Shown here piece after piece: positions 8,472 through 16,850 of a stretch of DNA of 64,000 nt. Within the stretch, counting starts at the first letter, position 1, and each line of letters begins with the position of its first letter. This stretch comes from an uncultured Kiloniellaceae bacterium (GTDB taxonomy: Bacteria > Pseudomonadota > Alphaproteobacteria > Kiloniellales > Kiloniellaceae): positions 62,001 to 126,000 of the forward strand of contig CANLSF010000005.1 of the NCBI GenBank assembly GCA_947493695.1. Reading direction: 5' to 3'. A program made the position numbers and the translations under genes. The notes under the pieces are model-generated. The model saw only the letters and a program-made list of their open reading frames with translations, searched no databases and was not told the origin of the DNA.

Positions 8472-9377
8472 CTATTGGCCGCGCTTAAGAAAAGCAGAGG
8501 CGATCACGGACTTTACCCGTCCGTCTGTGACACTCAGAGAAACTGAATAATCGCTTTTTGCTGCAGCACTACCTGCTGCCGCGGGCTTTGCCTTCGCGGG
8601 CGCTTTAGCCGACTTTGAAGCAGCCGTTTTTGCAGGAGCAGCCTTTGCAGCTCGCTTGGCAGGAGCCGCCTTCTTGGGCGCGGCCTTAGCACGAACGGGC
8701 TTCTTAGCGGCACTGGCCGCAGGCTTTGCTGCAGCAGGTTTGGCTTTCCTGACAGCTGCACTTTTTGCACGTGCTGCAGGTGCTTTTGCGGCAGCAGTGG
8801 TTTTGGCCGTTGATGCCTTCTTTGCCGCAGGCGCCTTCTTTGCCGCGGGAGCTTTCTTGGGAGCAGCGGCTTTCTTTGCAACCGGGGTCTTCTTCACAGC
8901 TGCTGCTTTTTTGGCAACCGGTGCCTTCTTGGCGGCAGCCGGTTTCTTCGCGACAGCAGCTTTCTTCGCTACAGTCGACTTCTTGGCAACTACCGCTTTT
9001 TTAACAGCAGGCGTCTTTCGTGCTGTCGTCTTTGCGGTCGCGGTGGCTTTCGGCTTCGCAGCAGCTGTTGTTTTGGGTTTCGTTGAACGCGCCGGAGCTG
9101 CTTTGGCCGTCCCGGCAACCGCAGCCTTCGGCTTCGCCGAACGGGTTGTCGAAGCCTTTGCAGGTCGAGTTGTCTTCGGAGCCACTGACTTCGCAGCCGT
9201 CGCCTTCGGTTTTGTGGCACGCGGCTTTACAGCTGGCTTACGTGCTGGCTTTGCAGCGCTGCTCTTAGATGAAGCCGCTTTGGCTGGCGGTGATTTCGGG
9301 GCAGTGGATTTTGGGGAAGCAGGTTTTGATTTGTTGCTCAATGTCTTCGACTTTGCAGAAACAGGTTTTTTGGCCAT
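8472..9377 (-). CDS. Histone H1-like Lys/Ala/Pro-rich protein
   Basis: A 301-residue, extremely basic and low-complexity protein. From residue 2 to about 274 it consists almost entirely of Lys, Ala, Pro, Ser and Thr in degenerate repeats such as AKKA, VAKKAP, KPKA and TARKTP. This is the composition of eukaryotic H1 tails and bacterial H1-like proteins (AlgP, HctB type), which bind DNA and compact the nucleoid. The last 26 residues are different: a non-repetitive, beta-like segment (DYSVSLSVTDGRVKSV) that could be a structured tail. An ATG at 9377 is the only sensible start. The long plus-strand frames across it are compositional shadows. Direct DNA binding is inferred. Confidence 0.85.
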   Translation of the reverse strand: MAKKPVSAKSKTLSNKSKPASPKSTAPKSPPAKAASSKSSAAKPARKPAVKPRATKPKATAAKSVAPKTTRPAKASTTRSAKPKAAVAGTAKAAPARSTKPKTTAAAKPKATATAKTTARKTPAVKKAVVAKKSTVAKKAAVAKKPAAAKKAPVAKKAAAVKKTPVAKKAAAPKKAPAAKKAPAAKKASTAKTTAAAKAPAARAKSAAVRKAKPAAAKPAASAAKKPVRAKAAPKKAAPAKRAAKAAPAKTAASKSAKAPAKAKPAAAGSAAAKSDYSVSLSVTDGRVKSVIASAFLKRGQ

Positions 9378-9706
9378 TAACGATCTCCGGTCATTCGCGC
9401 CGGCGTGCTTAGGTCTAGGAACAGCTTGGCGCTTCTTAGATGCGTTATGAATGGCCTGATTTTAACCTTAATGAAACTAAAACTGCCAGTTCGGCCCCAA
9501 AAAGAACTGAATTTCGGAAATTTCCCTGTGAAAATTTAAAAAATTGCAGATTCTTGAAGTCAAACGTCAGGCAAATTTAGGTTTTCGGGAAATTCATCAA
9601 TGCCGATTCGCGTCGGAACCAAGTCGTTCTTCGCACGACATTGAGAAACCAGAGCCAGAAGTCGGATTGTTAGTGGACGACAGCTGAATGCTGGAGCCTG
9701 TGGAGA
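9378..9706. other. AT-richer intergenic region
   Basis: This is the upstream region of the histone-like gene. It is richer in A and T than its surroundings. It holds a short 10-bp palindrome, GGAAATTTCC near 9517, which is the only structure noticed. No small gene was convincing. Confidence 0.3.
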
Positions 9707-10072
9707 TCAGAAGTCCAGGCAGCCGTCGGGAAGAATACCAGCCAAAACGCTTGCCACCTTGTCCGGCGTATCAAGGAATCTCAAGCCAGCAACAACGCCG
9801 CTGGTCCACGCAACCTCAACTTCAAAATCGACACTGCCCGCCAGAGTGATCTTATTGATCTGATCACTCTCCAGAGGCTCGTCAAACCGGACTTTAGCTC
9901 CGCTAGCCGAGAGGTCGAGGATCACGCAATCGACCTTCTTTTCCTGTTTCTCATCGGGATTGCACACCTGCCCTGATACAAGAACGTAGGCACGCTTATG
10001 CCCCCTTCGCTCGTCGTCTTCTACGAGCGATAGAGTATGCGTTCTTTCAACCTGCTGGTCCTTTGCAACCAA
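9707..10072 (-). CDS. PilZ-domain protein
   Basis: A 121-residue single-domain protein. ERRGHKRAYVLVSG (about residues 21-34) supplies the arginine-rich arm, and DLSASGAKVRF the D/NxSxxG motif, of the c-di-GMP-binding PilZ barrel. The closing AGLRFLD is also typical. No ATG is available: the likely start is the TTG at 10072, with GAGGG nine bases before it. Its target is unknown. The nearest gene upstream on the same strand is the FlgC-like protein, about 190 bases away, which hints at a motility link but does not prove one. Confidence 0.82.
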   Translation of the reverse strand: MVAKDQQVERTHTLSLVEDDERRGHKRAYVLVSGQVCNPDEKQEKKVDCVILDLSASGAKVRFDEPLESDQINKITLAGSVDFEVEVAWTSGVVAGLRFLDTPDKVASVLAGILPDGCLDF

Positions 10073-10258
10073 AGCCTCAATCCCTCAAATCTTTTAAAAC
10101 GCCAGGTTCTGTCGACCAATTCATGACCGAAAATAGTTAGGATGGCGCTAAGAGATGGAGTTAACGCTCCCTAAACAGGGCGTAACGAGTCCCAAACAAG
10201 AGCGGGATTCATTTGAACCCGGGTACGATCTTTCCGTCCGTTTTCCGGGCGCTAACGC

Positions 10259-10654
10259 TTAGCTCTTTATATCCATCAACGTCGACAGCATTTCGTCTTG
10301 TGTCTTGATCACCGAGGCGTTCGCCTCATAGGCACGCTTTGCCAGGATCTGATTTGAAAACTCGGTTTCGAGCGAAACATTCGGCAGGTCCACAACGCCT
10401 TCTTCATTCGCCACTGGGTTTTGCGGCGCATAAACCGATACGGACTCTGGCTGGACCGGACGCGTCTCAGCGCGTACACCGCCGCCCGCTGTGGTCGTCT
10501 GAATCACTTCCTGCGGCTTGTAAACGGCGTTCCTGCCCTCGGTCACCCCGGGCGTTCCCGCCGTGCTCATATTGGCGACGTTGTTTGCAGAAACCGCCAA
10601 ACGCTTGCTCTGCGCCTGCAATCCCGAAACCGAGCTGTGGAAATTAATCGCCAT
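10259..10654 (-). CDS. Orphan FlgC-like flagellar basal-body rod protein
   Basis: The start at 10654 (MAINFHSSVSGLQAQ) has AAGG seven bases upstream; a longer frame to 10705 lacks support. The product is about 131 residues. The N-terminal helix ends in SANNVANMSTAGTPG, the Flg_bb_rod signature. The C-terminal helix LAKRAYEANASVIKTQDEMLSTLMDIK is the matching rod C-terminal domain. These halves pack as a coiled coil in axial proteins of the flagellum. A separate, better flgC is at 35058-35465, so this copy lies 25 kb from the main cluster and may be an accessory rod protein. Confidence 0.82.
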   Translation of the reverse strand: MAINFHSSVSGLQAQSKRLAVSANNVANMSTAGTPGVTEGRNAVYKPQEVIQTTTAGGGVRAETRPVQPESVSVYAPQNPVANEEGVVDLPNVSLETEFSNQILAKRAYEANASVIKTQDEMLSTLMDIKS

Positions 10655-10973
10655 GGTCAACCTTGGTTCTTTCCAGAGCCGACATGTTATGCAAAAGAAA
10701 AACACACATCAAATAATTGTTTTTAAACAATATTTCTCTAAAATCCTGTGTTATTTTTAGAGCTATGCTTTTGATGCACGGCAGCCAGACCTATATCGGT
10801 TAAACATAAGGCTGGCCTCACCTATATCGAACTGTCATATATACGATCACACGATGGAGCAGAGGGCACGCATTGGATTGCGGGCGCCGGTGCGCCCCAT
10901 AGCGCTGCACCGCCTCGAACCAATTTGCCGGCCTTCAACAGGTATCGAACTGTACGGAGTTAGGACCCGCGAA
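10655..10973. other. Divergent region before the PadR gene
   Basis: An AT-rich stretch (about 10690-10760) precedes the FlgC-like gene. The right half carries direct repeats in front of the padR-like gene, listed separately. A frame from 10854 would extend the PadR protein by 40 residues of unrelated composition and is rejected. Confidence 0.35.
10789..10830 (+). promoter_or_regulatory. Direct repeat pair, possible PadR operator
   Basis: ACCTATATCG occurs at 10789-10799 and again at 10820-10829, about 31 bp apart and therefore on the same face of the helix. A degenerate third copy (AGGTATCGAAC) lies near 10940. Position just upstream of a PadR-type regulator suggests autoregulation. The true PadR site is often palindromic, so this is tentative. 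Confidence 0.35.
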
Positions 10974-11552
10974 ATGGATGTAAAAACACTCTGCCTTGGA
11001 GTTCTCAGCCGTGGTGACGCAAGCGGTTACGAGATTAAGAAGGCTTGTGAAGAAGGCCCCTTCAGTCACTTCCAGGACGCCAGTTTCGGCTCGATATATC
11101 CTGCGCTTGCGAAACTTTCGGCAGACAAACTGGTCGACTGTTATCAGATGAGCCAGGAAAAGCGCCCGGACAAGAAGGTCTACTCGATCACCAAAGCGGG
11201 GCGCGCAGCATTGTTCGACGCGCTGGTCGTCCCCCCTTCTCACGATAAGGTCAATTCCGACTTCTATTTCATGACCTTCTTCGCTCAGTTGATTCCCGTA
11301 GAATTCCTGCGAGATGTTCTGGAGCGGCGCATTGCCTGGTACGAAGACGTCGTTGCACGCATGCAGGAATGCGATATGGCCGTCCGCCCCGCAGGAGAGC
11401 GCTTTACCCATGGATTGGGCCTTGCCCACTACCGCGCCGAGATCACCTATCTCAGAGAAAACATCGATCAGTTGCTTCTGGAAATCGAGGCCGCCCAATC
11501 AGATGACGCACCGCAGGACAGGTCCCTTCTGTCTCAGACAGTCTCAGCCTAG
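10974..11552 (+). CDS. PadR-family transcriptional regulator
   Basis: Begins at the ATG at 10974 (MDVKTLCLGVLSRGDASGYEIKKACEEG), preceded by a GGAGTTAGGA ribosome-binding region. Residues 1-85 form the PadR winged helix: the LCLGVLSRGDASGYEI helix, FGSIYPALAKLSADKLVDCY as the recognition part, and RPDKKVYSITKAGRAALFDAL as the wing. The second half is the Vir-like C-terminal helical domain used for dimerisation. The gene lies 57 bases upstream of an MFP/RND efflux pair on the same strand. By analogy with other pump operons it probably represses them and responds to an exported compound. The ligand is unknown. Confidence 0.88.
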   Translation: MDVKTLCLGVLSRGDASGYEIKKACEEGPFSHFQDASFGSIYPALAKLSADKLVDCYQMSQEKRPDKKVYSITKAGRAALFDALVVPPSHDKVNSDFYFMTFFAQLIPVEFLRDVLERRIAWYEDVVARMQECDMAVRPAGERFTHGLGLAHYRAEITYLRENIDQLLLEIEAAQSDDAPQDRSLLSQTVSA

Positions 11553-11609
11553 GGCCATGGTTCCTCCGGAAGTAAACAGAGTTATAGCAAAAGTAAAACG
11601 GATCCCCTG

Positions 11610-12713
11610 ATGAAACGTTCTTACCTCATCGCATCTCTACTGGGTTTGGCAGCAGTCGGATGGATTGCCTCCGGCCAGATCGGTCACAGCGACAATGCCC
11701 CAATGGTGCAGAAACCCCCTGCAAACCTGGAGGCAAGCAAGACCATCGCGTCTGTACGTGTTCGTGCGCAAACCGCGACCCCCTACAGGATTGATGTGGC
11801 ATTGCGTGGCAGCACGGAAGCCGTGCGCAAAGTTAATGTAAAAGCCGAGACCTTCGGCCGGGTTGTGGAGCTGAATGCAGAAAAAGGCGGCAGCATTGCG
11901 TCAGGCGATGTCCTCGTACGGCTGTCGCCGGAAGAGCGCCCTGCTATGCTCGAGGAAGCACGTGCCCTCTATGAACAGCGGCGCATTGAATACGAAGCAG
12001 CGCGCAAGCTCTCTAAAAAAGGCTTTCGGGCTGAAACCCAGTTAGCCGCCTCTAAAGCTGATCTGGAGGCCGCGGACGCCGCCGTAAAGCGCGCCAAGGT
12101 CGCGTTGGAAAACATTGTAATACGCGCGCCCTTCGACGGCTTTGTTGACGAGCGCATGGTCGAAATCGGTGACTTCATCGACAAAGGCGACCCCATCACC
12201 AAGGTAGTCGACCTCGATCCGATTCTGATCGTGACGCAGATCAACGAACGTTCGATCAAACAGCTTTCGGTCGGCGAGCCCGGCTATGCACGTCTGATTA
12301 CCGGTGATGAAGTGCAAGGGAAAATTCGCTTCATTTCGGCAGTCGCCGATCCGCAGACCCGGACCTTCCGGGTCGAGATCGAAGTTCCCAATACGGATCG
12401 AAAAATCCCTGACGGTCTCTCGGCCGACGTGCGTCTGCCGTTGAAAGAGATTCCTGCCCACCTCGTTTCCCCGGCGATTCTCTCCCTGACCGATAGCGGC
12501 GAGGTTGGCGTAAAGGTCGTGAACAAGAACAACATCGTCACCTTCATGCCGGCCACAATCGTGGCCAATGGCGCGACAGGCGTCTGGCTGTCGGGCCTGC
12601 CCGAGGCGGTCACACTGATTACCGTGGGACAGGAATTCGTGACCGACGGACAGGAAGTGACACCCATCGACGAAGAAACGCTTAAGCCCATCGAAATCGG
12701 GAGCAATTCGTGA
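11610..12713 (+). CDS. RND efflux periplasmic adaptor (membrane fusion) subunit
   Basis: A 367-residue HlyD/AcrA-type adaptor. An N-terminal membrane anchor (residues 4-22) is followed by the barrel-sandwich halves: VKAETFGRVVELNAEKGGSI near residue 75 and IRAPFDGFVDERMVEIGDFI near residue 170. The alpha-hairpin between them is made of ARALYEQRRIEYEAARKL and SKADLEAADAAVKRA. The beta-barrel segment IRFISAVADPQTRTFRVEIEV follows. It bridges the inner-membrane pump and an outer-membrane channel, which is not encoded here. Its stop codon overlaps the pump start by four bases (GTGA), implying translational coupling. Confidence 0.92.
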   Translation: MKRSYLIASLLGLAAVGWIASGQIGHSDNAPMVQKPPANLEASKTIASVRVRAQTATPYRIDVALRGSTEAVRKVNVKAETFGRVVELNAEKGGSIASGDVLVRLSPEERPAMLEEARALYEQRRIEYEAARKLSKKGFRAETQLAASKADLEAADAAVKRAKVALENIVIRAPFDGFVDERMVEIGDFIDKGDPITKVVDLDPILIVTQINERSIKQLSVGEPGYARLITGDEVQGKIRFISAVADPQTRTFRVEIEVPNTDRKIPDGLSADVRLPLKEIPAHLVSPAILSLTDSGEVGVKVVNKNNIVTFMPATIVANGATGVWLSGLPEAVTLITVGQEFVTDGQEVTPIDEETLKPIEIGSNS

Positions 12714-15700
12714 ACGCCATTATCGAGGCAGCCGTCACGCATTCGCGGACCGTTATCGCGACCCTGATTCTGATCCTGATGTCAGGCACCTATGCCTACA
12801 TTACAATACCGAAGGAATCAGAACCGGACATCAACATACCGATCCTCTACGTCAGTCTGTCGCACGAGGGTATTTCTCCCGAAGACGCCGAGCGGCTTTT
12901 GATCAAGCCGATGGAGCAGGAACTTCGTGACGTCGAGGGCGTCAAGGAAATGCGCTCGACCGCCTATCTCGGCGGCGGAAATGTCCTTCTGGAATTTGAA
13001 GCGGGTTTTAACGTCGACATCGCCATCGCAGATGTCCGCGAAAAGGTCGACATCGCGAAACCGGAACTTCCGGATGATGCCGACGAGCCCAGCGTCAACG
13101 AAGTCAATCTCAGCCTCTTTCCCGTTCTTGTCGTATCGCTTTCCGGCAATGTGCAGGAACGCACCCTGCTGCAGTTGGCGCGCGGCCTTCAGGATAAAAT
13201 CGAAGGAATCGGAACCGTTCTCGAGGCGAAAATCGCCGGAGACCGGGATGAACTGGTCGAGCTGGTTGTCGATCCCCTCGCGCTTGAAAGCTACAATCTG
13301 AATGTCACCGACATTATCAACCTGGTTTCCCGCTCGAACCGCGTGATTGCGGCGGGTTCGGTCGACACCGGTCAGGGGCGCTTTTCAGTGAAGGTGCCAG
13401 GCCTGTTCGAAACCTCGGACGACATTCTGAACATGCCACTGAAGGTGAATGGCGACGCGATTGTTCACTTCCGCGATGTCGGCATCCTGCGCCGGACCTT
13501 TAAGGACAGCGACGGCTACGCCCGCACTAACGGGCGTCCGGCAATTGCACTGGAGGTCTCAAAGCGAACGGGCTCGAACATCATCGAGACCATCGAGAAG
13601 GTGCGCGAGGTCGTCGAGCGCGAACGGAAGTTCTGGCCTGAAGAAGTCGTGGTCTCTTTCAGCCAGGATAAATCGAACAACATCCGCAACAACCTTCTGG
13701 ATCTCCAAAATAACGTCATCAGCGCCATCCTGCTGGTGATGGTGGTGATCGTCGCGGCTCTTGGGTTGCGCTCCGCAGGACTGGTAGGCATCGCCATCCC
13801 AGGCTCCTTCCTGGCCGGCATCCTGGTGCTTTATGCCATCGGCTTCACCGTAAACATGGTGGTGCTTTTCAGTCTAATCCTCGCGGTTGGCATGCTGGTC
13901 GACGGCGCCATCGTCGTCACGGAATTCGCCGACCGAAAAATGAGCGAAGGACTGGCACCCAAAGAAGCCTATGCCCTGGCTTCGAAACGCATGGCCTGGC
14001 CCATCATCGCCGCCACCGCCACCACGCTGGCCGCCTTCCTGCCGCTGATGTTCTGGCCGGGTGTTGTCGGGGAATTCATGAAATTCCTGCCGATTACCCT
14101 GATCGCAACCTTGAGCGCATCGCTCTTCATGGCCCTGATATTTATTCCGGCGCTGGGCGCGAACCTTGCCGGGTTCATGCGCTTCCTGCTGCCCGTTCTC
14201 GCGACGGCATTAGGGGCGGCACTTTTCTCGCAGATCATTCCGGCTTTGCTTGCAGCCGTCGGCCTTTACCCGGAGATCGCAGGTTACTACGCAGTGGTCG
14301 GCGGACTGATCGGCGCAGCCACAGGCCTGTACTTTGGGCTCAAGCTCGGACGTATGGCATTCCTGAGCCTGAATGCGGCCCGACCGATCGAGGCGGGTGC
14401 GAGCCAATCTCTGGCTGCCGATGCCCGGTTCGAACCAGGCAGTGTGAAGGGCTTTACCGGCTCCTACCTGGGTGTTCTTCAGTCAGCTCTCAAACACCCG
14501 GCGAAAGTGATAACAGTTGCGGTGCTGATGCTGGTCGCCGCGCAAGTCAGCTACGGGACCTTCGGAAAAGGCGTCGAATTTTTCCCTGACGTAGAGCCCG
14601 AGAACACGATCCTGCAGATCCATGGCCGCGGCAATCTCTCCGTCGAGGAACGCGATGCCTTGTTGCGGCAGGTGGAAGATCAGGTCATTGCCCTGCAGCT
14701 CGAACACGGCGAGTTTCACACAATCTTCGCAAAGAGCATGGCAACCTCGGGCACGGGTGACGATGAGGCGGAGGACCTGATCGGTGTTATCCAACTTGAG
14801 TTGACTGACTGGTTCAGCAGGCGGCCCGCGGACGATATCATCGCCGACATCCGCGAGCGAACCGCGCCTTTGGCAGGGATCTTCGTAGAACCCCGGAAAG
14901 AAGAAGCCGGACCACCCGTCGGAAAGGCTGTTCAGGTGCAGGTTTCCTCGGCCTTTCCGGACGAGATCGAACCGGTCGCACGGCAGATCGCCGAAGCCAT
15001 GGTCGAGATGGGCGGTTTTGTTGACATCGAGGACGGTCGCCCGGTTCCCGGGATCGAGTGGGAACTCGCAGTTGATCGCGCGCAGGCCGCGCGCTTTGGC
15101 GCCGACGTAACCCTTATCGGCAGCTACGTCCGTATGGTGACCTATGGCACAAAGCTCGGCGAGTTCCGGCCCGACGACAGTAATGAAGAAATCGATATTG
15201 TCGTCCGCCTGCCTCGCATGTACCGCAACATCGATCAGCTCGATCATATACGCATCCAGACGGAATCCGGCCTGACGCCAATTTCGAACTTCGTCACCCG
15301 GACACCGAAACCGAAGGTTGGCCTTCTGCGGCGGACGGATGGCAATCGGGTCATGACGGTCAAAGCAGATGTCGCACCTGGCATTCTGGCCGACGACAAG
15401 GTCACGCAGGTGCGCGAGTGGCTGCAGACGGCGCAGATCAATCCGCGTGTCGATATAACCTTCAAAGGTGAAGACGAAGAGCAGAAGCAGGCACAGGAAT
15501 TCCTCATGAAGGCCTTTATCGTGGCCCTCTTCATGATGGCAATCATTCTGGTGACGCAGTTCAACAGCTTCTACAGCGCCTTCCTGATCCTGACCGCTGT
15601 GATCATGTCGACCATCGGTGTGATGATGGGTCTGCTCATCACCGGTCAGCCTTTCGGCATTGTGATGTCCGGCATCGGGGTCATCGCCCTGGCCGGGATC

Positions 15701-16147
15701 GTCGTGAACAACAATATCGTGCTGATCGACACCTTCGACCGTATTCGCGAGACGGGCGTGCCTACGCGAGAAGCCATTCTACGCACCGGAGCCCAACGTC
15801 TGAGGCCGGTTCTGCTGACCACAATCACAACCATCCTCGGCCTCATGCCGATGGTGCTGGCGGTGAACATCGATTTCGGATCGCGTGTGGTTCAGGTTGG
15901 TGCGCCTTCCACGCAGTGGTGGACCCAACTCTCGTCCGCCATTGTCTTCGGCCTTAGCTTCGCGACGGTTCTCACCTTGCTCTTCACGCCCTGTGCTTTG
16001 ATGCTGCGGGAAAACCTGCGGGTACGTTTCGCATCGAAAGACGACGATTCTACCGACAGCAACCGCGGGCGATTGCCGGAATTTCCCGATCTCTCCAAAG
16101 GCAATAAAGGCGGCGGCGCCGGAGACGTTCCAGCTATCGCGGAATAA
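12710..16147 (+). CDS. RND efflux pump, inner-membrane subunit (AcrB-like)
   Basis: A 1145-residue transporter of the HAE-1/AcrB family starting at a GTG that overlaps the adaptor stop. TM1 (VIATLILILMSGTYAYITI) precedes the first porter loop. TM4 carries the proton-relay signature as GMLVDGAIVVTEF, with one Asp where many pumps have two. The second half repeats the plan with GIVVNNNIVLIDTF. It is longer than the usual 1030-1050 residues because about 100 residues between TM6 and TM7 contain two extra hydrophobic segments (near 490-515 and 526-545). Exported substrate is unknown. The gene ends three bases from the converging phospholipid gene. Confidence 0.93.
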   Translation: MNAIIEAAVTHSRTVIATLILILMSGTYAYITIPKESEPDINIPILYVSLSHEGISPEDAERLLIKPMEQELRDVEGVKEMRSTAYLGGGNVLLEFEAGFNVDIAIADVREKVDIAKPELPDDADEPSVNEVNLSLFPVLVVSLSGNVQERTLLQLARGLQDKIEGIGTVLEAKIAGDRDELVELVVDPLALESYNLNVTDIINLVSRSNRVIAAGSVDTGQGRFSVKVPGLFETSDDILNMPLKVNGDAIVHFRDVGILRRTFKDSDGYARTNGRPAIALEVSKRTGSNIIETIEKVREVVERERKFWPEEVVVSFSQDKSNNIRNNLLDLQNNVISAILLVMVVIVAALGLRSAGLVGIAIPGSFLAGILVLYAIGFTVNMVVLFSLILAVGMLVDGAIVVTEFADRKMSEGLAPKEAYALASKRMAWPIIAATATTLAAFLPLMFWPGVVGEFMKFLPITLIATLSASLFMALIFIPALGANLAGFMRFLLPVLATALGAALFSQIIPALLAAVGLYPEIAGYYAVVGGLIGAATGLYFGLKLGRMAFLSLNAARPIEAGASQSLAADARFEPGSVKGFTGSYLGVLQSALKHPAKVITVAVLMLVAAQVSYGTFGKGVEFFPDVEPENTILQIHGRGNLSVEERDALLRQVEDQVIALQLEHGEFHTIFAKSMATSGTGDDEAEDLIGVIQLELTDWFSRRPADDIIADIRERTAPLAGIFVEPRKEEAGPPVGKAVQVQVSSAFPDEIEPVARQIAEAMVEMGGFVDIEDGRPVPGIEWELAVDRAQAARFGADVTLIGSYVRMVTYGTKLGEFRPDDSNEEIDIVVRLPRMYRNIDQLDHIRIQTESGLTPISNFVTRTPKPKVGLLRRTDGNRVMTVKADVAPGILADDKVTQVREWLQTAQINPRVDITFKGEDEEQKQAQEFLMKAFIVALFMMAIILVTQFNSFYSAFLILTAVIMSTIGVMMGLLITGQPFGIVMSGIGVIALAGIVVNNNIVLIDTFDRIRETGVPTREAILRTGAQRLRPVLLTTITTILGLMPMVLAVNIDFGSRVVQVGAPSTQWWTQLSSAIVFGLSFATVLTLLFTPCALMLRENLRVRFASKDDDSTDSNRGRLPEFPDLSKGNKGGGAGDVPAIAE

Positions 16148-16150
16148 TGA

Positions 16151-16771
16151 CTAGGAGCTCGGGCCGTCGGAGAAACTCCCTGCGGCGGCCACGGCCCTTG
16201 TCGCGGTCGTGATCCAGCACAAGCTCCCAAATATCCAGGCAATCAGCGCAAAATCGCCGGGAAGAAGGCACATCAACGCAAAAGCGGCGATGGTCTCGCT
16301 GCCCTCCGTCAGGCCCCCGAGATAGTAGAGGGATTTTCGGCCACGGATATCTGTCGTGATCTTACGCTTTTCCGCGAAGATGGCGTAGGCGAGGAAAGAT
16401 GATCCGGTGCCCACAAATGACAGAATCAGAAACGCCGCAGCAACGGCATTCTCCTCTGGTCGTGCCAGGGCAAATCCGAAAACGAACGCCGCATAGATGA
16501 TGAAATCGCCGACAATATCCAGATAACCGCCAAAGTCAGTCAGCTTGCTGTGACGGGCGACGGCACCATCCAGGCCATCAAGGATCCGGTTTGCGAAGAA
16601 CAACAGCATTCCGGCGAAGTAAACTTCAAATGCAATTGCGCCCGCAGCCGCAGCCCCCAGCACAACGCCCGCATAGGTCACGTGATTGGCCCGCAGGCCG
16701 AGGCGAACGACGGAGCGTCCGATCTTGTCTAACGGCGGATTGATGCGCCGCCGCATCCAGGCATCCAGCAC
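16151..16771 (-). CDS. CDP-alcohol phosphatidyltransferase family membrane protein
   Basis: A 206-residue integral membrane protein with the CDP-alcohol phosphotransferase signature DG-x2-AR-x8-G-x3-D-x3-D, seen as DGLDGAVARHSKLTDFGGYLDIVGD minus its flanks (about residues 65-89). About five membrane helices follow. These enzymes exchange CMP for an alcohol on a CDP-activated lipid. The specific alcohol cannot be read, and the overall shape resembles Escherichia coli YnjF. It is the last gene of a minus-strand group with pssA and psd, 79 bases after pssA, so a phospholipid head-group role is likely. Confidence 0.82.
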   Translation of the reverse strand: MLDAWMRRRINPPLDKIGRSVVRLGLRANHVTYAGVVLGAAAAGAIAFEVYFAGMLLFFANRILDGLDGAVARHSKLTDFGGYLDIVGDFIIYAAFVFGFALARPEENAVAAAFLILSFVGTGSSFLAYAIFAEKRKITTDIRGRKSLYYLGGLTEGSETIAAFALMCLLPGDFALIAWIFGSLCWITTATRAVAAAGSFSDGPSS

Positions 16772-16850
16772 GCCGGCAGTTCCTACTGTGACGCTGTCTG
16801 GCGAGTATCGGCGGTGGGCAGCATTTGCTTTCTCCTCGCTCCAGCCGCTG

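Noticed and set aside
8656-9450. Long plus-strand frame opposite the histone-like gene (Ala/Phe-rich)
   Set aside because: It is the complement of Lys/Ala repeats, with no ribosome-binding site or recognisable domain.
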